This document shows, piece by piece, positions 1-7,938 of a stretch of DNA of 41,899 nt. Below the pieces are notes generated by a model. The model did no database searches and was not told the origin of the DNA. It saw only the letters and a program-made list of their open reading frames with translations. The stretch's first letter is position 1. The number at the start of each line of letters is the position of its first letter. This DNA is from Oscillospiraceae bacterium (lineage in GTDB: Bacteria; Bacillota; Clostridia; Oscillospirales; Acutalibacteraceae): positions 1 to 41,899 of the forward strand of contig JAITOD010000005.1 in assembly GCA_031290105.1 (NCBI GenBank). Reading direction: 5' to 3'. Both the position numbers and the translations under genes were made by a program.

Positions 1-1
1 G

Positions 2-115
2 TATACGGTACCCGCGAAAGATACCTGGAAGTACCAGTATATCGGCGGTCAGGCGGCAATCACTACCGATATTGAACGCAACGCGGCAATACTCAGGAAT
101 CTGCTCTACACATAG
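2..115 (+). CDS. C-terminal end of an unidentified protein (partial)
   Basis: Only the last 37 codons lie in the window, ending at a TAG stop. The tail is mixed polar and hydrophobic and ends in RNLLYT. I recognise no domain. It runs convergently towards spoIIID, with about 85 bases between them. The ABC permease and ATPase genes that follow on the same strand lack a substrate-binding protein, so this could be its tail, but nothing in these residues shows that. Other exported proteins are equally possible. Confidence 0.5.
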   Translation, partial: YTVPAKDTWKYQYIGGQAAITTDIERNAAILRNLLYT

Positions 116-200
116 CGGGCAGCGTCTGCAGGAATGTCTGTTATCTTGCGCATACCGTAAAGCTTAGCGCTCGGAAACAATACCTTGCGGAGCACGCCAA

Positions 201-464
201 TTACAAGAGCGACCGGTATTTCTCCTTGGTTGCAAGACCGCCGCGCAGGTGACGTTCCGCCTTGTTGATGGCCAGCACCTCGCGCACCTCGCTGTAAAGC
301 CCGGGGTTCATCAGGCGCAAACGCCGAGCCACGTCCATGTGCACTGTGGATTTGGATACGCCGAAACGCCGTGCCGCCGAACGCACTGTCCCTTGGGTTT
401 CTACTATGTATTCCGCCAGCTCTACGGCGCGTTCTTCCGGAATCGCTTTCATGTCCGCCCCCAT
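201..464 (-). CDS. spoIIID: Sporulation transcriptional regulator SpoIIID
   Basis: SpoIIID is a small DNA-binding protein that works with sigma-E in the mother cell to activate and repress genes in mid-sporulation. The 87-residue product has the family signature: YIVET, then the helix-turn-helix FGVSKSTVHMD (about residues 36-46), then the basic C-terminal stretch HLRGGLATKEKYR. The length matches the family (80-95 residues). Two starts are possible: ATG at 464 and ATG at 452 (MKAIPEE). The second has a GGGGG run 5-9 bases upstream and may be the true start. A good sigma-E-type promoter lies just upstream, as expected for this gene. Convergent with the partial gene at the window start and divergent from the ABC permease. 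Confidence 0.95.
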   Translation of the reverse strand: MGADMKAIPEERAVELAEYIVETQGTVRSAARRFGVSKSTVHMDVARRLRLMNPGLYSEVREVLAINKAERHLRGGLATKEKYRSLL

Positions 465-487
465 TGCTGCTGATTTGCTTATGGGGC

Positions 488-517
488 AAGGTATGATGTG
501 CAGCCGGATTTTATACC
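488..517 (-). promoter_or_regulatory. Sigma-E-type promoter of spoIIID
   Basis: On the minus strand GGTATAAA (-35, 510-517) and CATACCTT (-10, 488-495) are separated by 14 bases. This fits the mother-cell sigma-E consensus (an ATA-rich -35 and CATACA-T). It points at spoIIID, which is sigma-E dependent in Bacillus. Confidence 0.65.
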
Positions 518-541
518 TTATTACTAAGAGGCAGCGAAAGT

Positions 542-1315
542 ATGAAGAAAAAACTCTTGACGCATGGCAAGCTGTATCTTTACCCGGCGGCGGTGCTGTT
601 TTGGCTGGGTGTGTGGGCGTTTTTGGCGTGGCGCATTGGGCAGGAGCTGCTTTTGCCGTCGCCCGCGCAGGTGTGGCAGAGCCTTTGTGCTCTGGCAGTC
701 ACGGCGGATTTTTGGCAGACACTGGGGCTGACCCTTGGCAGAATTCTTGCAGGCTGCGCAATCGGCATGGGGCTGGGCGTTGTGCTCGGCTTTTTGACGG
801 GGGTGTCGCGCGTGTTGGATATTTTCCTGCGCCCGCTGGTATCGGTTGCGCAGTCAACGCCTGTCGCCTCGCTGATAATCCTTGCGCTGATTTGGCTGCG
901 CAAAGAGAGCGTGCCCGTCTTTGCTGCCGCGCTGATGACAGCGCCCGGGCTGCTGCATAACGCGCGGCAGGGCATTGCCGAAACACCGCGCGAGCTGCGT
1001 GAAATGGCACAGGTTTTCCGCGTAAAGCCGGGGCGGCAGTTGCGCCTGCTGTACTTGCCGCAGGTTTTGCCGTATGTCCTCTCCGGCTGCGCGGGCGCGA
1101 TTGGTTTTGGCTGGAAGGCGGGGGTCGCCGCAGAGGTGCTGAGCCTGCCGCGCCAAGCCGTGGGGACGGAAATCTATCACAGCAAGCTTTATTTGGATTC
1201 ACCCGCACTGTTTGCCTGGACGGCAGCGGTTGTGCTTTTGAGCGTACTGTTGGAGGGCGCTGTTAAATTTGCCTTAGGGCGAATCCGCAAGGGCAAGGAG
1301 GTGCGGCATGATTGA
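542..1315 (+). CDS. ABC transporter permease, nitrate/sulfonate/taurine (SsuC-like) type
   Basis: A 257-residue inner-membrane permease that would form the channel of an importer for small organic anions or thiamine-pyrimidine-like compounds. It has about six hydrophobic segments, including residues 15-33, 60-90 and 105-125. The EAA-type loop that contacts the ATPase is recognisable around residues 150-175 (EMAQVF ... LYLPQVLP), and the C-terminal part EIYHSKLYLDSPALFAW is typical of SsuC/TauC-type permeases. An AAGAGG sequence precedes the ATG. The ATPase gene overlaps its end by 8 bases, so the two are translationally coupled. No substrate-binding protein is complete in the window, so the substrate cannot be called. 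Confidence 0.88.
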   Translation: MKKKLLTHGKLYLYPAAVLFWLGVWAFLAWRIGQELLLPSPAQVWQSLCALAVTADFWQTLGLTLGRILAGCAIGMGLGVVLGFLTGVSRVLDIFLRPLVSVAQSTPVASLIILALIWLRKESVPVFAAALMTAPGLLHNARQGIAETPRELREMAQVFRVKPGRQLRLLYLPQVLPYVLSGCAGAIGFGWKAGVAAEVLSLPRQAVGTEIYHSKLYLDSPALFAWTAAVVLLSVLLEGAVKFALGRIRKGKEVRHD

Positions 1316-1868
1316 GCTGCGCGGAATCAAAAAATCCTTCGGCGAACAGCAAGTGCTGCGCGGCGTGAGCGCCGTCCTGCCGGAGAAGGGTCCGGTGGCA
1401 CTGCGCGGCGGCTCGGGCAGCGGAAAAACCACGCTCCTGCGGATTCTTGCGGGATTGGAAAGCGCGGATAGCGGCGAAATCTTGGGACTGGACGGCAAGC
1501 GTGTGTCTTATGTTTTTCAGGAGGACAGGCTGCTGCCGCGCGCAACGGCGCTGGAGAACGCAGGTATTGCCTGCGAAAAAAGTACCGCGCGGCAATGGCT
1601 GGAGCGCTTTGGTTTGGGCGATTCACTGAACAAAAAGCCTGATACAATGAGCGGAGGAATGCGCCGCCGTGTCGCTCTGGCGCGGGCGTTTGCGTTTGGC
1701 GGTGATGTGCTGCTGCTGGACGAGCCGTTCAACGGGCTTGATGCGGACAACATCGCTGTGCTGACAAAGGAAACAGCCCGCTTTGCACAAAACGGGCCGG
1801 TAATATTTGTTAACCACGGCAATGATTTGCTTGCGCCCGTGCACGAAATTGTAATTGACGGCAAATAA
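1308..1868 (+). CDS. ABC transporter ATP-binding protein (SsuB-like)
   Basis: Energy-coupling subunit for the preceding permease. Visible in order: Walker A GGSGSGKTTL (about residues 35-44), Q-loop VFQED (about 66-70), signature MSGGMRRRVALARA (about 110-123), Walker B DVLLLDEPFNGLD (about 130-142) and the H-loop NHGND. At 186 residues it is short; SsuB/TauB proteins are usually 240-260 residues, and this one keeps little beyond the catalytic core. The ATG at 1308 has AAGGAGGTG just upstream, inside the end of the permease gene. All catalytic motifs are intact, so it should be active. Confidence 0.9.
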   Translation: MIELRGIKKSFGEQQVLRGVSAVLPEKGPVALRGGSGSGKTTLLRILAGLESADSGEILGLDGKRVSYVFQEDRLLPRATALENAGIACEKSTARQWLERFGLGDSLNKKPDTMSGGMRRRVALARAFAFGGDVLLLDEPFNGLDADNIAVLTKETARFAQNGPVIFVNHGNDLLAPVHEIVIDGK

Positions 1869-1891
1869 CCGAACCGCAGGCCGTAAAGCCC

Positions 1892-1916
1892 GCAGCTTTA
1901 CTATACTGAAAGCTGC
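1892..1916. terminator. Inverted repeat between convergent genes
   Basis: GCAGCTTT / AAAGCTGC form an 8-bp perfect stem with a 9-base loop between the convergent ABC ATPase gene and the 1927-2610 gene. No clear T-run follows on either strand, so termination is only plausible. Confidence 0.4.
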
Positions 1917-1926
1917 TATCTGCCGT

Positions 1927-2610
1927 CTAGGATTCCAGGTACGTCCATGGGTTAACAGCTATTGTTTCGGCCTCTTTGCCGCCGCTGACCCAAGTGCCGT
2001 CGTTTGCGCCTGCGTCGAATTGATAGGTTTTGCCGATTTCGGTGTAGCGCAGGTATTTTTCTTCGCCATCATACCAAACCTGAGTGTATTGCGACTTCAC
2101 GCCGGTCTCGGGGTCGTAGGTGAACGTGTCAAAGCTTGTGCCGCCGATTCCCCCGGGCATCGTTCCGCTGACAAAGCGGCGTATTTTGCCGTTATTCATG
2201 TAAATATCGCTGATTGTTATCTGACGAAACGGCTCGTGTGAATCGTAATCGTCCGTATGCGTCCCGTTCATATTTATGATCTTGTTGAGCTCCTCAAGGC
2301 TGATAGTGCCCTTGCCAACGGCTTGTGTGAAGTCGCTGAACAGAAAATAAACATTGACGTTATCTCCGTTCAAATTATCTTTTTGATAGAAAATCACGTC
2401 GGCGCCGCTTGGGGCGTAAACGCCGACAGGCTCGTAGCCCTCAAGCTCAATGCCGCGCTCCTCGAATATTGGGTAGATGTCCGCAAAATCGGGCGCTCGG
2501 TGAAGCGCCGCCGCCAGTGCCGCAGCAATGCACAACAGCGCCAGCAAAATGCCGGCTTTTTGCGCAAGCTTCATTCGGCTTTTCGTGTTGATTATGACCA
2601 TGCCATTCAT
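1927..2610 (-). CDS. Membrane-anchored or exported protein of unknown function
   Basis: A product of about 227 residues with a hydrophobic segment near the N-terminus (AGILLALLCIAAALAAAL), then a soluble extracellular part rich in Asp, Gly and aromatic residues (e.g. YQKDNLNGDNVNVYF, GTWVSGGKEAETI). I recognise no family. The start is uncertain: a TTG at 2622 overlaps the stop of the upstream gene, and ATGs occur at 2610, 2601 and 2574, none with a strong ribosome binding site. The gene abuts the 2619-3182 gene and is probably co-transcribed from the promoter at 3216-3244. Both products look like exported partners of an unknown surface function. Confidence 0.7.
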   Translation of the reverse strand: MNGMVIINTKSRMKLAQKAGILLALLCIAAALAAALHRAPDFADIYPIFEERGIELEGYEPVGVYAPSGADVIFYQKDNLNGDNVNVYFLFSDFTQAVGKGTISLEELNKIINMNGTHTDDYDSHEPFRQITISDIYMNNGKIRRFVSGTMPGGIGGTSFDTFTYDPETGVKSQYTQVWYDGEEKYLRYTEIGKTYQFDAGANDGTWVSGGKEAETIAVNPWTYLES

Positions 2611-2618
2611 CTCAGCAA

Positions 2619-3182
2619 TCAAAACAGACCGAACGCGAGCATGAAAATTGAGGGCAAACGGTTTTCGTCAATGTTCAGGTCAGCGACGCGGAAATCCTCG
2701 TAATATGACGGAAAAACCCCGCTTGCACCGCCGAGCAGCCGCGTGAACCAATAGCCCCAAATGTGCAAACGACCTTCGCCGATAATATGCGTTTTGTCCA
2801 TAAACACGGTGCTTCCGCTTCCATATGACTTCTGCTCCCGCTCCAAGATCTTACCGAACTCCTGCAAAACGGCGGAGTTCAGCAGGGCGGCGGCTTCGGG
2901 CGTATCACAGCGGAAGGAAATGCCAACGCTCTCCCGCCCGTCCGCAAGGGTATAGACCGTGTATACAGCGTCCGCAGCCAAAGCTTCGGCGGCGGCTTTT
3001 GCGTCTGCGGGAGGAGTGTTCAGCGCGCTACGGAAGGCGCTCACAGTGGCGGTGATGTTATCGATGAAGAACAGGCTGTCGCTGTTGTCAGGGTAGTCTG
3101 CGGGCTGTGCTGCAAGAACTCCGAAGGGCAACAGGAACACAATCAGTACGGCGAGAACGGCAGCAATGGCGGATTTTTTCAT
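2619..3182 (-). CDS. Secreted protein of unknown function
   Basis: A 187-residue product with a clear Sec signal peptide: MKKS, a hydrophobic core (AAVLAVLIVFLLPFG), and a likely cleavage after VLA-A near residue 25. The mature part is alpha/beta-like with no motif I can name (SVGISFRCDTPEAAALLNS is one recognisable stretch). The ribosome binding site GGGAGGT lies 5-6 bases before the ATG at 3182. It is the first gene of a two-gene unit with the 1927-2610 gene. Its last residues are very hydrophobic (SIFMLAFGLF), which may hold it to the membrane or to its partner. Confidence 0.75.
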   Translation of the reverse strand: MKKSAIAAVLAVLIVFLLPFGVLAAQPADYPDNSDSLFFIDNITATVSAFRSALNTPPADAKAAAEALAADAVYTVYTLADGRESVGISFRCDTPEAAALLNSAVLQEFGKILEREQKSYGSGSTVFMDKTHIIGEGRLHIWGYWFTRLLGGASGVFPSYYEDFRVADLNIDENRLPSIFMLAFGLF

Positions 3183-3215
3183 GGTGGACCTCCCAAAGTA
3201 AAATTCTATGCGTCA

Positions 3216-3244
3216 AGTATAACACAACGCTGAAGATATCGCAA
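3216..3244 (-). promoter_or_regulatory. Sigma-A-type promoter for the 3182-1927 gene pair
   Basis: Minus strand: TTGCGA (3239-3244), 17-base spacer, TATACT (3216-3221), about 35 bases before the start codon at 3182. Confidence 0.65.
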
Positions 3245-3285
3245 GCGAAAAAACGCGCCTTGCAATAAATCCGCGATTTGCCCCG

Positions 3286-3314
3286 TTGCGTTTTCACTGC
3301 GTTTGTGGTATATT
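3286..3314 (+). promoter_or_regulatory. Probable sigma-A-type promoter for DUF2953 gene and alaS
   Basis: TTGCGT (3286-3291), 17-base spacer, TATATT (3309-3314). It lies about 33 bases before the GTG at 3347. The -35 is weak. Confidence 0.5.
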
Positions 3315-3346
3315 TATAGTTGCATTTTTTGGTGGAGGAGGGGCAA

Positions 3347-4024
3347 GTGGTAGGATTATACGTTGTTGCGGGGATATTCGCCGCGCTTGTGTTGGCGCTT
3401 TGTGTGCGTGTGTGCTTGCTTGTGCGCTATGATGAAACGCTGCGCTCCGTGAAGCTGAGCTGGCTCTTCCTGCGCTTTACCCTCTATCCCAAAAAGGAAA
3501 AGCCCCAAAAGCCAAAAAAGCCCAAGGAAAAATCCACAGAAAAAAAGAAGGACAAACCCAAGGGGAAAACCAATCTGCTCAAGCCGTACACCGATAAAGA
3601 GGGAATCTCCGGCGTGCTTTTCCTGCTGCAGCAAACGGCGGACGCGCTGGGAGGCACACTGCGGGGATTGCGCAAGGGGCTGTGTATCCACAACCTGCAG
3701 GTCTATGCCGGCATTACAGCCGAATCCGGCGACGCAGCGGAAACCGCCATTCTCTACGGCAGAGCCTGCGCCGTGATTTATTCGCTGGTGGGCGGAATAA
3801 TCACCGCCGTGCGCACCTATCGCTACGACGTTGATGTAAACCCGGATTACCTTGCGCGAAAGAGCCGCGCGGAGCTTTACACCACGGTTTCCCTGCGCTC
3901 AATCCGCATACTGTGGGAGCTGATTTTGCTTGCCGCAAGGCTGTTGCTGCGCGTGGGTCTGCCGATTTTCAAGGCATCAAAGCAGCAAGAAGCTGAGCAT
4001 AAAGAAAACGGAGAAGCTACATAA
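3347..4024 (+). CDS. DUF2953 domain membrane protein
   Basis: The start is the GTG at 3347, because GGAGGAGGGG ends 3 bases before it. The product has about 225 residues. An N-terminal membrane segment (residues 3-25) is followed by a beta-type segment and an extremely Lys/Pro-rich linker (about residues 45-75, with PKKEK, PKKPKEK and KKDKPKGK), then the C-terminal DUF2953 region with the NLQVYAGITAESGDAAETAILYG-like core and a second hydrophobic stretch. In spore formers DUF2953 proteins (YtfI type) often lie beside the sporulation protein YtfJ; that gene is not seen here. alaS follows after 27 bases, so the two genes are probably co-transcribed. Molecular function is unknown. Confidence 0.8.
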   Translation: MVGLYVVAGIFAALVLALCVRVCLLVRYDETLRSVKLSWLFLRFTLYPKKEKPQKPKKPKEKSTEKKKDKPKGKTNLLKPYTDKEGISGVLFLLQQTADALGGTLRGLRKGLCIHNLQVYAGITAESGDAAETAILYGRACAVIYSLVGGIITAVRTYRYDVDVNPDYLARKSRAELYTTVSLRSIRILWELILLAARLLLRVGLPIFKASKQQEAEHKENGEAT

Positions 4025-4051
4025 TTATTCATTAATAAAGAGGAGTTTTTT

Positions 4052-5839
4052 ATGACTGCAAACGAACTGCGCCGAAGCTACATTGACTTTTTCACCGCGC
4101 GCGGACATGCGGAAATTCCGTCCGCATCGCTTATCCCCGAGAACGACCCGTCGGTGCTCTTCACCACGGCGGGTATGCACCCTCTGGTGCCGTACCTGCT
4201 GGGCGAGGGGCACCCGGCGGGCAATCGTCTGTGCGACTGCCAAAAGTGCCTGCGCACGGACGACATCGACGAGGTTGGCGACGCGTCTCACCTGACGTTC
4301 TTTGAGATGCTCGGCAACTGGTCGCTTGGCGATTACTTCAAGCGCGAATCAATCACGCTGAGCCACGAACTGCTGACAAAGGCGCTGGGCATACCGCAGG
4401 AAAAAATCAGCGTGACTGTTTTTGCCGGCGAGGGAGAAATCCCGCCCGACGCGGAAAGCCCCGCCGTCTGGGAAGAGTTGGGCTACCCTGCTGAGCGTAT
4501 TTTCGCCTTTGGAATCAAGGAGAATTTTTGGAGCATGGCGGGCGCGGGTCCCTGCGGCCCGGACACTGAAATCTTCTACGACACGGGCAAGGAGCCCTGC
4601 TCTGCGGAATGTTCTCCTGCGTGTAATTGCGGAAAATACGTGGAAATTTGGAACAACGTGTTTATGGAGTACTACCGCGCGGCAGACGGCGCACTATCGC
4701 CGCTTGAGCGCAAAAATGTGGACACCGGCTTGGGTCTGGAGCGCGTGCTGTGCCTGTTGAACGGCAAGCAAAGTGTCTTTGAGACGGAGCTTTTCGCGCC
4801 GCTGTTGGAGGAAATCACAGCTCTGACGGGTGCGCAATACGCGGACGGCAGCAGCGTTGCATCGGGCGCCCAACAGCGAGCTTTCCGCATAATCGCCGAC
4901 CACCTGCGCGCGGCGGTGTTCATCCTGGGGGACGACAAAGCCGTCCAGCCCTCCAACGTTGACCAGGGATATATTCTGCGGCGGCTCATTCGGCGGGCGT
5001 ATCGCTATCTGTCAAACATGAACGCCCCTGACGGCGCAATGGTCACGCTGGCGCGGACGATTGTTGCGCTATATAAAGAAGCATACCCCGAGCTTGAGCG
5101 CAACGCCGAGTTCATCTGCGAAAAGCTGGAGCGCGAGGAAAAAGCCTTCCGCAAGGCGCTGGAGCACGGGCTGAAAAAGGCTGAGAAGTTCCTTGCCGCA
5201 TTGCCGGAGGGCGGTGTGTTGCCGGCTGAGCAAGCGTTCAAGCTCTATGATACCTTTGGCTTCCCCGTGGAGTTTACGCAGGAATTGACTGCGGAGCGCG
5301 GATTTTCGGTGGATATGGACGGCTTCCGCGAGCTTTTTGCGGAGCATCAGGCAAAATCCCGCGAGGGCGCGGCGCAGAAGTTCAAGGGCGGTCTTGCCGA
5401 CAGCGGCGACGCCACAACGCGTCTGCACACCGCAACGCACCTGTTGGGAGCGGCTCTGCGGCAGGTTTTGAGTGATGATGTCCGCCAGCGCGGCAGCAAT
5501 ATTACCCCGGAGCGCCTGCGGTTTGACTTTTCGTTTGAGCGCAAAATGACACCGGAGGAGGTCGCCGAGGCTGAAATGCTGGTCAATCAGGCAATCGGCG
5601 CGGCAATACCCGTCGTCTGCACGGAGCTGACTGTGGACGAAGCGCGGGAGTCAGGCGCAATCGGCGTTTTCGGTGATCGCTACGGCGAGCGCGTTAAGGT
5701 CTACTCAATTGGCGATGTTTCCAAGGAAATTTGCGGAGGTCCTCACGCGGCAAACACGGCGGAACTGGGGCACTTTGTCATCAAGCAGGAGACAAGCTCG
5801 TCCGCGGGCGTTCGGCGGATTAAGGCAGTGCTGGAGTAG
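4052..5839 (+). CDS. alaS: Alanyl-tRNA synthetase, short form lacking the C-Ala domain
   Basis: Charges tRNA-Ala with alanine. The 595-residue product begins at an ATG with GAGGAG 7 bases upstream. The class II catalytic core is clear (FTTAGMHPLVPYLLG, CQKCLRT and HLTFFEMLGNWSLGDYF, all within residues 30-95), as is the acceptor-binding region. The editing domain follows, with its zinc ligands: HTATH near residue 459 and CGGPH near residue 561 (usually CGGTH). The protein stops right after SSAGVRRIKAVLE, the normal end of the editing domain. Bacterial AlaRS is normally about 870 residues with a C-terminal C-Ala (DHHA1-type) domain; it is absent, and the next 130 bases hold no remnant of it. 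A second alaS elsewhere in the genome is possible. Confidence 0.93.
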   Translation: MTANELRRSYIDFFTARGHAEIPSASLIPENDPSVLFTTAGMHPLVPYLLGEGHPAGNRLCDCQKCLRTDDIDEVGDASHLTFFEMLGNWSLGDYFKRESITLSHELLTKALGIPQEKISVTVFAGEGEIPPDAESPAVWEELGYPAERIFAFGIKENFWSMAGAGPCGPDTEIFYDTGKEPCSAECSPACNCGKYVEIWNNVFMEYYRAADGALSPLERKNVDTGLGLERVLCLLNGKQSVFETELFAPLLEEITALTGAQYADGSSVASGAQQRAFRIIADHLRAAVFILGDDKAVQPSNVDQGYILRRLIRRAYRYLSNMNAPDGAMVTLARTIVALYKEAYPELERNAEFICEKLEREEKAFRKALEHGLKKAEKFLAALPEGGVLPAEQAFKLYDTFGFPVEFTQELTAERGFSVDMDGFRELFAEHQAKSREGAAQKFKGGLADSGDATTRLHTATHLLGAALRQVLSDDVRQRGSNITPERLRFDFSFERKMTPEEVAEAEMLVNQAIGAAIPVVCTELTVDEARESGAIGVFGDRYGERVKVYSIGDVSKEICGGPHAANTAELGHFVIKQETSSSAGVRRIKAVLE

Positions 5840-5969
5840 CGCGCCCGATGCAGCACTCAACAGCGCCGGCACCAAGATGAGCGCCGCTTGCAGATATCGC
5901 CGGTGTGAAAAGATACCAAGCCGCCGGGCAAAACCGGCAACAGTGTTCGCATATAAGGGACTCAGCAGC

Positions 5970-6395
5970 CTAGAAAATCTGCTCCTGCCCAAGCAGCTCA
6001 ATCTTTGCTAATTGCAAAGCGGCGGCAGCTGCGGCGTTATCCTTCACGCGCAGAATAACGCCTGCCTTGCCCGTGGTTGGTGTGAGGAATGCGTAGGCGT
6101 ATTCAACGCTGATGTTTGCGTCTGCCAAAACGCGTACCACAGTGGCAAAGCCGCCGGGCGCATCGTTCACAGCGACGCCAAGCACGGGAGTGCCTGTTGC
6201 CATAAGCTGCGCCGCACGCAGGCACGCCAGGGCTTTCTCAGGCTCTGCCACGATTAGGCGCAGCACGCCGTAGTCTGCGGAATCTGCCAGCGACAGCGCG
6301 CGGACATCAATGCCAAGCGAGGCGATTTTCTCGGTCAGCTCTGCCAAACGACCCGGGCGGTTCTCTGCAAAGATAGATATTTGCATGATTTCCAT
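5970..6395 (-). CDS. Tandem ACT-domain protein
   Basis: A 141-residue protein made of two ACT modules: QISIFAENRPGRLAELTEKI (residues 5-24) starts the first, and a second begins near residue 75 (GVAVNDAPGGFATVVRVLAD). ACT modules bind amino acids or related small molecules and control enzymes or transporters. In Clostridia this stand-alone tandem form is commonly found beside paaK and indolepyruvate:ferredoxin oxidoreductase genes, suggesting it senses aromatic amino acids or their acyl-CoA products (inference). Here it follows paaK with a 115-base gap. AGGAG lies 8 bases before the ATG at 6395. Confidence 0.85.
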   Translation of the reverse strand: MEIMQISIFAENRPGRLAELTEKIASLGIDVRALSLADSADYGVLRLIVAEPEKALACLRAAQLMATGTPVLGVAVNDAPGGFATVVRVLADANISVEYAYAFLTPTTGKAGVILRVKDNAAAAAALQLAKIELLGQEQIF

Positions 6396-6449
6396 GGTGG
6401 TTCACTCCTACTGTATAAATTAAAGCGCGTGCGGTTGTGTTCTGTATTT

Positions 6450-6500
6450 GCGGACATACGGCGGGCACGCAATGGTGGGCGGACAATTCTCGCCCCTACA
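6450..6500. repeat. REP-like GC-rich palindromic remnant between paaK and ACT gene
   Basis: Read on the minus strand the sequence begins TGTAGGGGCGAG and continues to GTCCGCCCACC. It resembles the dispersed TAGGGGCG-N-CGCCC palindromes scattered in many Clostridia. GGGCG and CGCCC arms can pair around an AT-rich centre. No second full copy occurs in this window. Confidence 0.4.
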
Positions 6501-6510
6501 AAACAGTGTC

Positions 6511-7809
6511 CTAAATCTTCCGCTTATCCACCACGCGCACAGCCTTGCCCTCGCTGCGCGGCAGAGCGTGCGGCTCAAGCAGCCGAACCTTTGCTCCCAC
6601 GCCCAATGTCGATAGCATTGCTGAGGCAATTCGCTTTTCGGCGGCGGCAATTCCGCTGATTTCGTCGCTGAACATCCTCTCGCTCATCTCAATGCAGACC
6701 GTCATTGCGTCCAGATTGTTTTCACGCTCGACGATAATTTGGTAATTAGGCTCCATACCAAGCTCTAAAATTACGTGCTCAACCTGTGATGGGAATACGT
6801 TTACGCCGCGGATTATAAGCATATCGTCGCTGCGTCCGCGGGGCTTTTTCATCTTCACAAGCGTCCGCCCGCAAGAGCAGGTTTCCCGCGTCAGGCAGGA
6901 AATATCACGCGTGCGGTAGCGCACAAGCGGCAGTGCCTCCTTGCCAATGCACGTGAAAACCAACTCGCCATATTCGCCGTCCGGCAACGGTTTGAGTGTT
7001 TCCGGGTCAATGATTTCGGGGAAGAAGTGGTCCTCGCAGACGTGCATACCTGTCTGCTCGCTGCACTCATATGATACGCCGGGTCCGGCAATTTCGCTCA
7101 GCCCATAGATATCGTACGCCTTGATTCCCAGAGCTTTTTCAATCTCTAAGCGCATATTCTCGCTCCATGCCTCCGCGCCGAAAATCCCCGCGCGCAAGGG
7201 GATTTCGTCCGGCTTTATGCCCATTTCGCGCAGAGTTTCGCCGATAAACATGGCGTATGACGGCGTGCAGCAAAGGATGTCCGACTGAAAATCCTGCAAG
7301 ATTTGCACCTGGCGCTTTGTGTTGCCGCTGCTGACAGGGATTGCGATTGCCCCCAGCAGCTCCGCGCCGTCGTGCAGACCAAGTCCGCCCGTGAACAGCC
7401 CGTAGCCGTAGGAAACGTGGATAAAGTCGTTTGCGCTACCTCCCGCCGCAACGATTGCCCGCGCGGCGCCCTCCGCCCAGGCGTGCAGGTCCTCTTTGGT
7501 GTAGCCCACGACCGTTTGCTTGCCGGTGGTGCCGCTGGAGGCGTGAATGCGCACAAGCTTATCGCGCCCCACGGCGAACATGCCGTACGGGTAGTTGTCG
7601 CGCAAATCCTGCTTGACCGTGAAGGGCAGCTTGACAATGTCGTCAATTGACTGAATATCCTCGGGTTTCAGTCCGATTTCGTCAAACTTGCGCTTGTAGA
7701 AGGGGACATTGTTGTAGCAGCGGCGCACCATTTTGCGCAGCCGTTCGGACTGAAGCTCCCGTAGCTTCTCTCTTGGTGCGGTTTCGATTTCCGGTGTGAA
7801 GTAGTTCAT
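6511..7809 (-). CDS. paaK: Phenylacetate-CoA ligase (PaaK family)
   Basis: A 432-residue acyl-adenylate-forming enzyme that activates phenylacetate or another aryl acid with CoA and ATP. Visible motifs: HASSGTTGKQTVVGYT (phosphate loop, about residues 88-105), YGLSEIAGPGVSYEC (about 233-247), RTRDIS, and RSDDMLIIRGVNVFPSQVE (start of the mobile C-terminal domain, about 330-348). In anaerobes this gene usually accompanies iorA/iorB, which make aryl-CoA from aromatic 2-oxo acids; no ior gene is present here, so the ligase and ACT protein stand alone. AAAGGA precedes the ATG at 7809. The N-terminus (FTPEIETAPREKL) is the usual one for the family. Confidence 0.93.
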   Translation of the reverse strand: MNYFTPEIETAPREKLRELQSERLRKMVRRCYNNVPFYKRKFDEIGLKPEDIQSIDDIVKLPFTVKQDLRDNYPYGMFAVGRDKLVRIHASSGTTGKQTVVGYTKEDLHAWAEGAARAIVAAGGSANDFIHVSYGYGLFTGGLGLHDGAELLGAIAIPVSSGNTKRQVQILQDFQSDILCCTPSYAMFIGETLREMGIKPDEIPLRAGIFGAEAWSENMRLEIEKALGIKAYDIYGLSEIAGPGVSYECSEQTGMHVCEDHFFPEIIDPETLKPLPDGEYGELVFTCIGKEALPLVRYRTRDISCLTRETCSCGRTLVKMKKPRGRSDDMLIIRGVNVFPSQVEHVILELGMEPNYQIIVERENNLDAMTVCIEMSERMFSDEISGIAAAEKRIASAMLSTLGVGAKVRLLEPHALPRSEGKAVRVVDKRKI

Positions 7810-7857
7810 GTGCGGTCCTTTCCTGACTTTATTATTTTCATCAAGTGCAGTTTATAC

Positions 7858-7886
7858 TTGACAAACAACGCTTTAAGGCATATAGG
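7858..7886 (+). promoter_or_regulatory. Strong sigma-A promoter for an RNA antisense to the small toxin gene
   Basis: TTGACA (7858-7863), exactly 17 bases, TATAGG (7881-7886). Transcription from about 7893 would run antisense through the 24-residue toxin gene at 7924-7998. No protein-coding gene lies ahead on this strand. Confidence 0.6.
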
Positions 7887-7908
7887 CGGAGCATGGACGG
7901 CTTGCACC

Positions 7909-7938
7909 GTGCAAAGAAAGCGGTTATTTCTTTTGCAC
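7909..7938. other. Hairpin across the stop codon of the toxin gene
   Basis: GTGCAAAGAAA (7909-7919) and TTTCTTTTGCAC (7927-7938) pair over 11 bp with one bulged base around a 7-base loop. It forms in transcripts of both strands and encloses the TAA of the small gene at 7924-7926, so it can protect the 3' end of the toxin mRNA and act as a pairing surface for the antisense RNA. Confidence 0.55.

Noticed and set aside
3300..4051. T-box leader for alaS
   Set aside because: Only 27 bases separate alaS from the preceding gene and no T-box (TGGNACCGCG) sequence is present.
5840..5969. Frameshifted C-Ala domain of alaS
   Set aside because: None of the three plus-strand frames shows C-Ala-like sequence, and the ACT gene begins at once on the other strand.
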